Below are positions 52,200 through 60,932 of a DNA stretch of 64,000 nt, piece by piece (the first letter of the stretch is position 1; each line of letters opens with the position of its first letter). This DNA is from an uncultured Halomonas sp. (GTDB lineage: Bacteria > Pseudomonadota > Gammaproteobacteria > Pseudomonadales > Halomonadaceae): contig NZ_CAMPKE010000007.1 in the NCBI RefSeq assembly GCF_946887195.1, forward strand, positions 134,843-198,842, read 5' to 3'. The notes below the pieces were generated by a model. That model saw nothing but the letters and a program-made list of their open reading frames with translations, was not told the origin of the DNA and did no database searches. Made by a program: the position numbers and the translations under genes.

Positions 52200-53027
52200 A
52201 TGACCCCCACCGAACTGCTCGCCCAACCCGCCAGTCTCGATTGGCACCAGTGCCTGGCCCGGCTGATCCAGAATGCCGGTGCAACGTCCTTCCCCGGCTT
52301 GCTGGAACAGGCCTTGCGCGAGCGCATCGCCTTCGACTCGATCCTGATCAACACCTACAAGGGCCGCCATCATCCGCTGCTGATTCACGACGACTGCCCG
52401 GCATATCTACGCGAGCAATGGGTCGAGCGCTACCTGAGCGAAGCCTACCTGCTCGATCCTTTCTTCACCGCCGTGCAGCGCGGGCTCGAGCGCGGCGTGC
52501 ATCGCCTGCGTGAGCTGGCGCCGGACCGCTTCGAGGCCAGCGACTACTATCACCACTACTACCGCTCGCTGGGTCTGGGCGACGAGGCCGGGCTATTCAC
52601 CCGGGTCGCGCCGGACGTGGTGCTGGTGGTGTCGCTGGGTTTCCGCCATGACGGCGCGACCTTGACCCGGCGCGGCCTGCAGGCGCTACGCCATATCGCG
52701 CCGGTGTTCGAAGCGCTGCTCGGTGAATACTGGCACTGGCAGGGTGGCCAGTTCCAGGCACGCCTGGAGGCCCAGGCACCGGTGGAAGCGGCCTTCGCCA
52801 GCTTCGGCCGCGAACGGCTCACCACCCGCGAGCAGGAGATCGTGCGCCTGCTGCTGGCCGGCCATTCGAGCAAATCGGCGGCCCGCGAACTCGGCATCAG
52901 CGACGGCACCGTCAAGGTCCATCGCAAGCACCTCTACCAGCGCCTGGAGGTTTCCAGCCAGTCGCAGCTGTTCCGCCTGTTCCTCGATCATGTGGCGCTG
53001 GTCTCGCGACGTCAGTTGAGTCAGTAG
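52200..53027 (+). CDS. LuxR-family transcriptional regulator
   Basis: This 275-residue regulator has a C-terminal LuxR helix-turn-helix (about 203-262: LTTREQEIVRLLLAGHSSKS, then ELGISDGTVKVHRKHLYQRL). The N-terminal half (about 20-180) resembles a GAF/autoinducer-type sensor but lacks a recognised ligand motif, so it is a LuxR-type solo. It is convergent with the amidohydrolase gene and overlaps its end by 7 bases, so it may control the polyamine-type cluster that follows. No synthase for a signal lies nearby. Confidence 0.85.
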   Translation: MTPTELLAQPASLDWHQCLARLIQNAGATSFPGLLEQALRERIAFDSILINTYKGRHHPLLIHDDCPAYLREQWVERYLSEAYLLDPFFTAVQRGLERGVHRLRELAPDRFEASDYYHHYYRSLGLGDEAGLFTRVAPDVVLVVSLGFRHDGATLTRRGLQALRHIAPVFEALLGEYWHWQGGQFQARLEAQAPVEAAFASFGRERLTTREQEIVRLLLAGHSSKSAARELGISDGTVKVHRKHLYQRLEVSSQSQLFRLFLDHVALVSRRQLSQ

Positions 53028-54262
53028 TGCACCGCGCTGGCCTTGGCCAGCAGCGCATCGGCCAGCACCTGGCAGCCCTGGGCACAGTGCTCGGGCGTGG
53101 CGTACTCGGCCTCGTTGTGGCTGATGCCGTCGCGGCAGGGGATGAAGATCATCGCCGTGGGCGCGACGCGCGAGACGTACACCGAGTCGTGGCCGGCGCC
53201 GCTGAGCATGCGCCGGTAGCGGAAGCCGTGAGCGCGGGTCGCCGCCTCGATGGCATCGACGCAGCCGGCATCGAAATTCACTACCGGTGACTTCCAGATG
53301 CGCTCGACGCGCGCGGTCACGCCGAAGGCTTCGCCGCACTCGGCCAGTTCGCGCTCGAAGCGGCTTTCCAGCGCATCGAGCTCGGCCTCGTCGACGTGGC
53401 GCAAATCGACGGTGAGTTTTACCTCGCCGGGGACGACGTTGCGCGAGCTCTGGGGAATGTCGAGACAGCCGCAGGTGACCTTGGTGTCGCCGGAATCATC
53501 GCTCAGGGCGTATGACTGCAGACGGTCGATCAGCCGGGCGCACGCGGCCAGGGCGTCGCGGCGATAACGCATCGGCGTGGGGCCGGCGTGGGCCGACTGG
53601 CCGGTGAGGACGACATCGTACCAGCGCATGCCCTGCACTCCGACGACCACGCCGATGCTCTCGCCCTCCTCTTCGAGCACCGGACCCTGCTCGATGTGCA
53701 GTTCGAAGAAGGCGTGCAGGCGCGGCTCGCCCACCGCCATGTCGCCGGCGAAGCCGGTCGCTTCCAGCGCGTCACCGAGGCTCACACCGTCGCGGTCCTT
53801 GCGCGCCAGGGTCGACTCGACGCTGAACTCGCCGGCGTAGGTGCCCGAGGCGACCATCGCCGGGGCGAAGCGACTGCCCTCCTCGTTGGTCCACACCACC
53901 AGCTCCAGGGGGCGCTGGGTGGCGATGCCCTGCTCATCGAGAGCGCGGAATACCTCGAGCCCGGCCAGCACGCCGAGGATGCCATCGAAGCGCCCGCCCT
54001 TGGGCTGGGTGTCGAGATGGCTGCCGGTGGCCACCGGGTCGAGGTCGTCGCGCTGCCCGGCGCGGCGGATGAACAGGTTACCGACCCGGTCGACGCGCCA
54101 GGTGCAGCCGAGCGCCTCGCACCACTTCAGCAATAAACGCCGCCCGGCGGCATCCTCCTCGGTCAGTGCCAGGCGACAACTGCCACCCTTCGCGGTGGGG
54201 CCAATCTCGGCCATGGCCATCAGCGAATCCCACAGCCGCTCGGAATTGATGGTGACGCTCAT
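53021..54262 (-). CDS. M20-family Zn-dependent amidohydrolase (hydantoinase/carbamoylase type)
   Basis: This 413-residue enzyme belongs to the allantoate amidohydrolase/N-carbamoyl-amino acid hydrolase/beta-ureidopropionase group. It hydrolyses a carbamoyl group with two metal ions. Ligands are visible in TGSHLDTQPKGGRFDG (H and D), WTNEEGSRFAP (two E), ELHIEQGPVLEE (H) and SGAGHDSV; the dimer contact is GQSAHAGPTPM. It is divergent from the aminotransferase gene. Beside agmatine deiminase, N-carbamoylputrescine is an attractive substrate, but N-carbamoyl-beta-alanine, allantoate or others are possible. Confidence 0.85.
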   Translation of the reverse strand: MSVTINSERLWDSLMAMAEIGPTAKGGSCRLALTEEDAAGRRLLLKWCEALGCTWRVDRVGNLFIRRAGQRDDLDPVATGSHLDTQPKGGRFDGILGVLAGLEVFRALDEQGIATQRPLELVVWTNEEGSRFAPAMVASGTYAGEFSVESTLARKDRDGVSLGDALEATGFAGDMAVGEPRLHAFFELHIEQGPVLEEEGESIGVVVGVQGMRWYDVVLTGQSAHAGPTPMRYRRDALAACARLIDRLQSYALSDDSGDTKVTCGCLDIPQSSRNVVPGEVKLTVDLRHVDEAELDALESRFERELAECGEAFGVTARVERIWKSPVVNFDAGCVDAIEAATRAHGFRYRRMLSGAGHDSVYVSRVAPTAMIFIPCRDGISHNEAEYATPEHCAQGCQVLADALLAKASAVHY

Positions 54263-54322
54263 GGCGTGCCTCCAGGTTGTTGTTGGGATCGTGGCCCGAC
54301 GATAGGCGGGCCGGGGCGGCGG

Positions 54323-54347
54323 CGATATACCCCAATCGGGATATGTC
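54323..54347. promoter_or_regulatory. Candidate operator between the amidohydrolase and aminotransferase genes
   Basis: The 147 bp gap contains a dyad CGATATACCCC-AAT-CGGGATATGTCG (imperfect, 54323-54347). It lies 60 bases from both starts and is the clearest symmetric site there, so it could bind the adjacent LuxR regulator. No consensus was available. Confidence 0.4.
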
Positions 54348-54409
54348 GGTGTCACCCGGAGACTGGCTAGGCTCGTCGTCATGCCCACGACAACAAGAGA
54401 CCAACCCTC

Positions 54410-55846
54410 ATGACAGCGACGACTTCGGTAACCGCCCAACGCCATCCTGGCGACCACACTGCCCAGGACTACGATCCGCAAGCGCTTTGGCAGAAGGACA
54501 AGGATCACTTCATCCATCCGTTCACCGATTTCAGCGTGTTCAAGGAGCAGGGCTGCGACCTGATCACCGACAGCGACGGCATCTACGTGCAGGATGCCCA
54601 CGGCAACCGCTTCATCGACGGCATCGCCGGGCTGTGGTGCGTCAACGTCGGTCACGGCCGCCGCGAGATCGGCGAGGCGATGGCCGAGCAGGCCACGCGC
54701 ATGGCCTACTTCTCGACCTTCAACAATCTCTCCAACGTGCCGGCCACGCTGCTCGCCGACAAGCTCGCCGAACTGGCGCCAAAGCATCTCAATCACGTGT
54801 TCTACAGCTGCGGCGGCTCGGCGGCCAACGACGCCACCATCCGCCTGGTGCACTACTACTTCAACCGCCTCGGTAAACCTGAGAAGAAGCGCATCCTGTC
54901 GCGCAACAACGCCTACCACGGCACCACCTATCTCGCCGCCACGCTGACCGGCATCGCCAGCAACAACTGGGAGTTCGACACCCTCGACCAGCTGGTCACC
55001 CACCTGAGCGAGGCCAATTGCTACCGCCGCCCCGAGGGCATGAGCGAGGCCGAGTACTGCGATCACCTGGTCGGCGAGCTCGAAACCACCATCGCCGAGA
55101 TCGGCGCCGACAACATCGCCGCCTTCATCGCCGAGCCGATCATGGGCGCCGGTGGCGTGCTAGTCGCGCCGAAGGGTTATCACCAGCGCATGCAGGCGGT
55201 GTGCCGCGCCAACGATATCCTCTACATCGCCGACGAGGTGGTCACCGGCTTCGGGCGGCTCGGGCACTTCTTCGCCTCCGAGGCGCTGTTCGACACCCAG
55301 CCGGACATCATCAACTGCGCCAAGGGGCTGTCGTCCGGCTACGCGCCGCTGGGCGCGACGCTGATCTCCGACGAACTCTACGAAGTGCTGTCGACCCCGC
55401 AGGGGCCGGGCGGCGTGCTCAGCACCGGCTTCACCTACTCCGGCCATCCGGTGAGCTGCGCCGCGGCGCTCAAGAACATCGAGATCATCGAACGCGAGGG
55501 TATCTGCGAGAACGTACGCGAGGTCGGCCCCTATCTGGAACAGCGCCTTCAGTCGCTATCTCACCACGCCACCGTAGGCGACGTGCGCGGCAGCCACTTC
55601 ATGATGTGTCTCGAAAACGTCGCCGACAAAGCCACCAAGGCACTGCTGCCGGTGGAGGCCCGCGTCGGCGACCGGGTAGCGTTCGAGGCCCAGCAGCGCG
55701 GGCTGATCATCCGCCCGGTGGGCCATCTGAACATCGTCTCGCCGCCGCTGATCTGGACTCGCGATGTGGTCGACGAGGTCGTCGCCATTCTCGATGCCTC
55801 GCTGAGTGCCGCAGCCGCGTCCCTGAAAGCCGACGGCTACCTTTGA
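54410..55846 (+). CDS. Class III (omega-amino acid/polyamine) aminotransferase
   Basis: This PLP-dependent aminotransferase has 478 residues. It has IAGLWCVNVGHGRREIGEAM near residues 73-92, NHVFYSCGGSAANDATIRL, RNNAYHGTTYLAATLTG, the aspartate in YIADEVVTGFGR and the PLP lysine in NCAKGLSSGYAPLGA, then GFTYSGHPVSCAAAL. It is of the same broad family as putrescine-pyruvate and taurine-pyruvate transaminases. Agmatine deiminase follows 76 bases downstream, so putrescine or 4-aminobutyrate is a reasonable amino donor. The exact substrate is open. Confidence 0.85.
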   Translation: MTATTSVTAQRHPGDHTAQDYDPQALWQKDKDHFIHPFTDFSVFKEQGCDLITDSDGIYVQDAHGNRFIDGIAGLWCVNVGHGRREIGEAMAEQATRMAYFSTFNNLSNVPATLLADKLAELAPKHLNHVFYSCGGSAANDATIRLVHYYFNRLGKPEKKRILSRNNAYHGTTYLAATLTGIASNNWEFDTLDQLVTHLSEANCYRRPEGMSEAEYCDHLVGELETTIAEIGADNIAAFIAEPIMGAGGVLVAPKGYHQRMQAVCRANDILYIADEVVTGFGRLGHFFASEALFDTQPDIINCAKGLSSGYAPLGATLISDELYEVLSTPQGPGGVLSTGFTYSGHPVSCAAALKNIEIIEREGICENVREVGPYLEQRLQSLSHHATVGDVRGSHFMMCLENVADKATKALLPVEARVGDRVAFEAQQRGLIIRPVGHLNIVSPPLIWTRDVVDEVVAILDASLSAAAASLKADGYL

Positions 55847-55922
55847 GCGCCAGTGGGCGCACGCTTGCCGCCAGCCTGGCAAACGGGTTATGTCTGTCAG
55901 CAGGTTATCCTTGAGGTTCTTT

Positions 55923-57032
55923 ATGAACGACCATGCAACCACCGCCTCCCCGACCCCGGCCGCGCTCGGTTTTTCCATGCCCGCCGAGTTCGCGCCGCAC
56001 GACGCCTGCTGGATGCTGTGGCCGCAGCGTCCCGACAACTGGCGCTATGGCGCCAAGCCGGCCCAGGCCGCGTTCGTCGCGGTGGCCGAAGCCATCGCCG
56101 AGAGCGAGACGGTGTTCGTCGGCGTCAACGACGATCAGTACGAAAACGCCCGCCACCAGCTGCCGGCACATATCCGCGTGGTCGAGCTGTCGAGCAACGA
56201 CGCCTGGATGCGCGATGTCGGCCCGACCTTCCTGACCCATCCGGATGGCCGCCTGGCGATGGTCGACTGGGAGTTCAACGCCTGGGGCGGGCTCAATGGC
56301 GGGCTCTATTTCCCGTGGGACAAGGATCGCCGCATCCGCACCAAGATCGCCGAGATGCTGGGCATCGAGCGCTTCATCACCCCGCTGATACTGGAGGGCG
56401 GCGCTATCCATGTCGACGGCGAAGGTACCCTGATCACCACCGAAGAGTGCCTACTCAACCCCAATCGCAACCCGGACCTGACCAAGGCCGACCTGGAGCG
56501 GCTGCTCGGCGATTTCCTCGATATCGGCAAGGTCATCTGGCTGCCGCGCGGCTGCTACCAGGACGAGACCGACGGTCACGTCGATAACCTGTGCTGCTTC
56601 GTCGCCCCCGGCGAGGTCGCGCTGACCTGGACCGACGATGCGAGCGACCCACAGCACGACATTTCCCGCGAGGCGCTGGAGATTCTGGAGAGCGCGACCG
56701 ATGCCCGCGGGCGGCGACTCAAGGTGCACAAGCTGCCCCAGCCCGGCCCGCTGCATATCGCCGATTCGGAGGCCAGCGGCGTCGACCGCCTGAGCAGCTC
56801 GCGACCGCGCCAGCCCGGCGATCGCATGGCCGGCTCCTACGTCAATTTCTATATCGGCAACTCGGTGGTGGTGATGCCCAGGCTCGACCCGCAGCGCGAC
56901 GGCGAGGCCATGGCGATTGTCGAGAAGCTATTCCCCGGGCGCCGGGTCGTCGCCATCGATGCCCGCGAGGTCCTGCTCGGCGGTGGCAATATCCACTGCA
57001 TCACCCAGCAGCAGCCGCGCACGGCTCGGTAA
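55923..57032 (+). CDS. aguA: Agmatine deiminase
   Basis: This guanidino-group-modifying enzyme converts agmatine to N-carbamoylputrescine and ammonia, 369 residues. The signatures are SMPAEFAPHDACWMLWPQRP near residues 17-36, SNDAWMRDVGPTF, FNAWGGLNGGLYFPWDKD, DETDGHVDNLCCF and the nucleophile C359 in GGGNIHCITQQ. The ATG at 55923 has GAGGTT upstream. Its usual partner AguB is absent from the window. Confidence 0.95.
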   Translation: MNDHATTASPTPAALGFSMPAEFAPHDACWMLWPQRPDNWRYGAKPAQAAFVAVAEAIAESETVFVGVNDDQYENARHQLPAHIRVVELSSNDAWMRDVGPTFLTHPDGRLAMVDWEFNAWGGLNGGLYFPWDKDRRIRTKIAEMLGIERFITPLILEGGAIHVDGEGTLITTEECLLNPNRNPDLTKADLERLLGDFLDIGKVIWLPRGCYQDETDGHVDNLCCFVAPGEVALTWTDDASDPQHDISREALEILESATDARGRRLKVHKLPQPGPLHIADSEASGVDRLSSSRPRQPGDRMAGSYVNFYIGNSVVVMPRLDPQRDGEAMAIVEKLFPGRRVVAIDAREVLLGGGNIHCITQQQPRTAR

Positions 57033-57287
57033 CCGGAAGGCCAATAGAAAACACTGTTTTGCAATTAGCCGTCTCATCTTCTACGCTGATGAAACACGTT
57101 ACCCACCTGTTTTCGTGATTCGATTTTCAGCGTCAGGATCTGCCTTCGGGCGGGTCTTGGCGCTTTTTTACGTCGCATGACGTTACCAGCAGTCGTTCTA
57201 TGCAATGCTCGCTACAAGCATCGCCGCCAACCGCATAGACTAGGCATCGTTACGCCTAGCCCTCCGAAGAACAACAAGGGTCATCGC

Positions 57288-58070
57288 ATGCGAAACATCC
57301 TGCCTGTCGCCTTTACCTTGCTCGCCGTCGCAATGTATCTGCCGGCCAATGCCGACACCACGCTGCAGTACCGGGTATCCAAGGGAGAAAACGCCGCGCC
57401 CATGGTGCTCAAGGCGAGATCGAACGAGATTCGCATGGAGGGTTCGGCACTCGGTGCGGGCTTCAACTGGATGGTGTATCGCGGCGGCGACGACACACTG
57501 TATGCGGTGGATCCGCAGCGCCAGGTGTATTACGGCGTGGACGCCGCCGCGATCGATCGGCTCTCCCTACGCCTCGCAGCGCTGCGCGACGATCTGCGGG
57601 AGCGCTTGAAGACCCTGCCAGAGCAGCAGCAGGCGCTCATCCGTTCGCAGATGGGGCTGTTCCTGGATGAGTCGGCACCCGCTCCGCTGCCCATGAAGAT
57701 CGATATGACCGATGCCGTTGCAAGCGAGGTGAACGGCATTGCCTGCGACAAGGGCTGGATTACCGCCGGCGATCGGCCGATCGGCGAAATCTGCGTGGCC
57801 TCCCCGCAGGCCCTGGGATTGACGGACACCGAATTCATGGCCTTTCAGAGCCTCTACGAGTTGACCACCAGCCTGCAAACGGCGCTTTCCCAACAGGCGG
57901 CATCGGTACCGGACATTTCAGCACTCGATGGCGTGCCGGTGAGCCTGCGCATCGAGTTCAACGACTTCAGCCAGACCTTGGAACAGGTGACCCACGACCC
58001 CTTGCCGGATTTCCTGTTCGAGATTCCCGAAAACTATCGGCGCGAGGGGCCACAAGGGCCGGCGTCATAG
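57288..58070 (+). CDS. Periplasmic protein of unknown function (DUF4412-like)
   Basis: This 260-residue protein has a signal peptide (cleavage probably after ANA near residue 22), so it is periplasmic or outer-membrane associated. The region about 25-90 (TLQYRVSKGENAAPMVLKAR and MVYRGGDDTLYAVDPQRQVY) has a lipoprotein-carrier-like beta pattern as in DUF4412 proteins. A CDKGWITA and GEICVAS pair could form a disulfide. I do not recognise a function. The ATG at 57288 is chosen for the signal peptide. It is convergent with gbcB. Confidence 0.65.
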   Translation: MRNILPVAFTLLAVAMYLPANADTTLQYRVSKGENAAPMVLKARSNEIRMEGSALGAGFNWMVYRGGDDTLYAVDPQRQVYYGVDAAAIDRLSLRLAALRDDLRERLKTLPEQQQALIRSQMGLFLDESAPAPLPMKIDMTDAVASEVNGIACDKGWITAGDRPIGEICVASPQALGLTDTEFMAFQSLYELTTSLQTALSQQAASVPDISALDGVPVSLRIEFNDFSQTLEQVTHDPLPDFLFEIPENYRREGPQGPAS

Positions 58071-58077
58071 CGTTCGA

Positions 58078-59184
58078 TCAGAAATCGACGACCACATTGC
58101 CTTTCGGCCGGCTGCAGCACGACAGGATATAGCCTTCCTCAACGTCCTCGTCGGTGATGCCGCCGTTGTGATCCATCTCCACCTCGCCCGATTTCAAACC
58201 CACCCGGCAGGTACCGCAAATCCCCATGCCGCAGGCCTTGGGAATGTGCAGGCCGAGCTTGGAGGCGGCGGCATGCACCGTCTCGCCGGGCTGGATGCGC
58301 ACGCTTTTTCCGGAACTTGCGAATTCCACCTGAAGCATCTCAGCGTAGTCGATGTCCTCCGCCGCCGCCTCGGCCTGTTCGGCGAGTTCCAGCACCTCCT
58401 CGCGTACGTCGAGCGGCGTGGCGCCGAAGGACTCCTCGTGGTAACGGCTCATGTCGAAACCGTTGTCACGCAGGATACGCTTGACCGCATTCATGTACGG
58501 CGTGGGGCCGCAGCAGAAGACTTCGCGATCGAGGTAGTCGGGCGCCATCAACTCCAGCATCGGCTGAGTCAGAAAGCCCCGGTAGCCGGTCCAGGCTTCG
58601 CCGATATCGTCCTTGTTCTCGCAGATCACATGCAGCTTGAACTCGGGAATCCGCGAGAACATGTGCACCAGTTCGCGGTGGAAGATCACATCGCGCGGCG
58701 CCCGTGAACTGTGGATGAACTCGACGTCGACATTGGCGTTGGTATCGAAGAACCAGCGGGTCATCGACATCAGCGGCGTGATACCGACGCCACCGGACAG
58801 GAACAGCACCTTGTCGGCGGGGAAATCCATGGAATTGAAGTTGCCCACCGGCCCATGCACCGCCAGCTCGTCGCCGACCTTGAGGTTATCGTGCAGCCAG
58901 TTGGAGACCTGGCCGCCCGGCATGCGCTTGACGGTGATCGAGAAGCTGTAGGGAATCGACGGCGAGCTGGAGATGGTGTACGAGCGCATGACCGGCGCGC
59001 CATCGATCTCCAGCTCCAGGGTAACGAACTGCCCCGGCTTGAAGAAGAACATCACCGGCTGCTCGGCCATGAAGCAGAACGTGCGCACGTCCCAGGTTTC
59101 CTGGATCGTCTTGACGCAACGCACGAGGTGGCGGCCGTTGGTCCAGGTCTGGGTGGTGACCGGGTTGAAGAAGCTCGTTGTCAT
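58078..59184 (-). CDS. gbcB: Glycine betaine demethylase reductase subunit GbcB
   Basis: This is the electron-transfer partner of the GbcA oxygenase, 368 residues. It has a ferredoxin reductase-type FAD domain (RSYTISSSPS near residues 83-92, KRMPGGQVSNWL), an NAD domain (LSGGVGITPLMSM and FCCGPTPYM) and a C-terminal plant-type [2Fe-2S] domain with C318, C323, C326 and C356. It passes electrons from NADH to the Rieske subunit for betaine demethylation. It is divergent from gbcA, as in Pseudomonas aeruginosa. Confidence 0.93.
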   Translation of the reverse strand: MTTSFFNPVTTQTWTNGRHLVRCVKTIQETWDVRTFCFMAEQPVMFFFKPGQFVTLELEIDGAPVMRSYTISSSPSIPYSFSITVKRMPGGQVSNWLHDNLKVGDELAVHGPVGNFNSMDFPADKVLFLSGGVGITPLMSMTRWFFDTNANVDVEFIHSSRAPRDVIFHRELVHMFSRIPEFKLHVICENKDDIGEAWTGYRGFLTQPMLELMAPDYLDREVFCCGPTPYMNAVKRILRDNGFDMSRYHEESFGATPLDVREEVLELAEQAEAAAEDIDYAEMLQVEFASSGKSVRIQPGETVHAAASKLGLHIPKACGMGICGTCRVGLKSGEVEMDHNGGITDEDVEEGYILSCCSRPKGNVVVDF

Positions 59185-59212
59185 TGTCGTCTCTGCCTGG
59201 CAGTGCCTTTGG

Positions 59213-59380
59213 CTACGCCTTGCTGGCCCGCGAATCCCGCTCACGACCCAACGCCTGTTCATGCCCGCATTCTGGGCACGCCGAGAGCGACCGACTTGCC
59301 TGCCAGCGACACGAACATGCCTCACACATCCATCCACCGGCCGCGCCCGGAGCGCTCTCGTCGCCGTTGAGCCAGCTCAT
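59213..59380 (-). CDS. Possible small zinc-ribbon protein upstream of gbcB
   Basis: A 55-residue open frame on the gbcB strand ends 28 bases before gbcB. It contains two CxxC knuckles, CEAC and CPEC, 12 residues apart (WMCEACSCRWQAS and SACPECGHEQ), a classic zinc-ribbon or rubredoxin-like spacing. No strong ribosome site precedes the ATG at 59380; a GTG at 59419 is an alternative. It may be real and in operon with gbcB, or a chance frame in a 363 bp regulatory gap. Confidence 0.42.
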   Translation of the reverse strand: MSWLNGDESAPGAAGGWMCEACSCRWQASRSLSACPECGHEQALGRERDSRASKA

Positions 59381-59547
59381 GTCGCCGGTAGACAATTTCC
59401 GTTGGCGTGCATGTCCCACACTCGGCGCAATCCCAGGATGGGCCTGGATCGTAGCACTCGGTGCATGCCCAGACTCCTACCACAACAACGCCCAATGACC
59501 GAATTCGTCGTCCTCGCGGGGAGGCGGCGATTGATGAGGACCGCTAC
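59381..59547. promoter_or_regulatory. Divergent gbcB/gbcA control region
   Basis: The 363 bp between gbcB and gbcA must carry both promoters. In Pseudomonas these genes are activated by the AraC-type GbdR; I could not pick out a convincing direct-repeat operator here. The left part is taken by the possible zinc-ribbon ORF. The right part has GAGGA 8 bases before the gbcA ATG. Confidence 0.35.
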
Positions 59548-60834
59548 ATGGACCTGATTGCCCGTTCCCAACTGGACGATCCCCTAATCGCCGCACGCGA
59601 AGCGACCGCAGAAATGCTCGGCCAGCGCGCGCCGGGTTTCTCGTTGCCGCAGCCGTTCTACAACGATGAGCGGGTCTTCGCGCTCGACATGCAGGAAATC
59701 TTCGGCAAGGAGTGGCTGTTTGCCGGCATGACCTGCGAGATCCCCGCCAAGGGCAACTTCATTACCCTCGATATCGGCGATAACCCGATCGTCATCGTAC
59801 GCGGCGCCGAGGAGCGCATTCACGCCTTCCACAACGTCTGCCGTCATCGCGGCTCGCGATTGTGCGTCAAGGACAAGGGCAAGGTCGCCAAGCTGGTCTG
59901 CGGCTACCATCAGTGGACCTACGAGCTCGATGGCCGCCTGCTGTTCGCCGGCAGCGACATGGGCGCCGATTTCGATCTCGCCAACTACGGCCTGAAGCCG
60001 GTCAACATCAGGACCGCCGGCGGGTTCATGTTCATCAACCTGGCCGACGAGCCGCCGGCGATCGACGACTTCCTGGTCGCGCTGGAGCACTACCTCGAGC
60101 CATACCGGATGGATGACGTCAAGGTCGCGGTGGAGTCGAGCATCGTCGAGCAGGCCAACTGGAAGCTGGTGCTCGAGAACAACCGCGAGTGCTACCACTG
60201 CAATGGCGCCCATCCGGAACTGCTCAACTCGCTGCAGGAGTTCGACGACACCGACGACCCCCGCGCCACGCCGGCCTACAAGTCGCTGGTCGCACGCAAG
60301 CAGGCCGACTGGGATGGCGAGAACGTGCCCTGGCAGCTCAAGCGCTTCGGCAAGCGCAACCGCCTGACCCGCACCCCGCTGCTGGGCGGCACCGTGTCGA
60401 TGACCATGGACGGCCAGCAAGGCTGCAACAAGCTGATGGGCCGACTGCAGAGCCCCGACATGGGGTCGCTGCGTATCCTGCATCTGCCGAATTCCTGGAA
60501 TCACTTCATGGGCGATCACGCCGTGGTGTTCCGCGTGCTGCCGCTGGGTCCGCAGAAAACGGTCGTGACCACCAAGTGGCTGGTTCACAAGGATGCCGTC
60601 GAGGGCGTCGACTACGATCCCGAACGGCTGCGCAAGGTATGGGACGCCACCAACGACCAGGATCGTCGCCTGGCCGAAGAGAACCAGCGCGGCATCAACT
60701 CCCAGGCCTATCAGCCCGGCCCTTATTCCGAGACCTACGAATTCGGCGTCATCGACTTCGTCGACTGGTATGCCGGGCGCATGCTGACCAACCTCGGTCA
60801 TGAAGCGCCGTCGCTGCAACTGGCGCAGGGCTGA
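59548..60834 (+). CDS. gbcA: Glycine betaine demethylase Rieske oxygenase subunit GbcA
   Basis: This Rieske non-heme iron oxygenase converts glycine betaine to dimethylglycine plus formaldehyde, 428 residues. The Rieske cluster ligands are C98-x-H100 (NVCRHRGS) and C118-x2-H121 (LVCGYHQWTYE). The mononuclear iron site is in LENNRECYHCNGAHPEL. The ATG at 59548 is preceded by GAGGA and gives the family N-terminus; the upstream in-frame ATG at 59461 adds an unlikely tail. It is divergent from gbcB and followed by dgcA. Confidence 0.94.
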   Translation: MDLIARSQLDDPLIAAREATAEMLGQRAPGFSLPQPFYNDERVFALDMQEIFGKEWLFAGMTCEIPAKGNFITLDIGDNPIVIVRGAEERIHAFHNVCRHRGSRLCVKDKGKVAKLVCGYHQWTYELDGRLLFAGSDMGADFDLANYGLKPVNIRTAGGFMFINLADEPPAIDDFLVALEHYLEPYRMDDVKVAVESSIVEQANWKLVLENNRECYHCNGAHPELLNSLQEFDDTDDPRATPAYKSLVARKQADWDGENVPWQLKRFGKRNRLTRTPLLGGTVSMTMDGQQGCNKLMGRLQSPDMGSLRILHLPNSWNHFMGDHAVVFRVLPLGPQKTVVTTKWLVHKDAVEGVDYDPERLRKVWDATNDQDRRLAEENQRGINSQAYQPGPYSETYEFGVIDFVDWYAGRMLTNLGHEAPSLQLAQG

Positions 60835-60862
60835 ATGGCAATGCAGCAATAAGTATCGACCT

Positions 60863-60882
60863 GGCCCGCCATCGTGCGGGCC
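60863..60882 (+). terminator. Hairpin after gbcA
   Basis: GGCCCGC (60863-60869) pairs with GCGGGCC (60876-60882) around a 6 base loop, followed by TATTCATT. It may reduce read-through into dgcA. Confidence 0.6.
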
Positions 60883-60932
60883 TATTCATTGGCGATGATA
60901 CCCCCATTTGACCATCCTCTCGGAGATTCCCG

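Noticed and set aside
57048..57060. AAAACA/TGTTTT inverted pair after aguA as a terminator
   Set aside because: The arms are separated by one base, so a stable loop cannot form.
59584..60849. 421-codon minus-strand frame across gbcA
   Set aside because: Shadow of gbcA, whose Rieske and iron motifs are clear on the plus strand.
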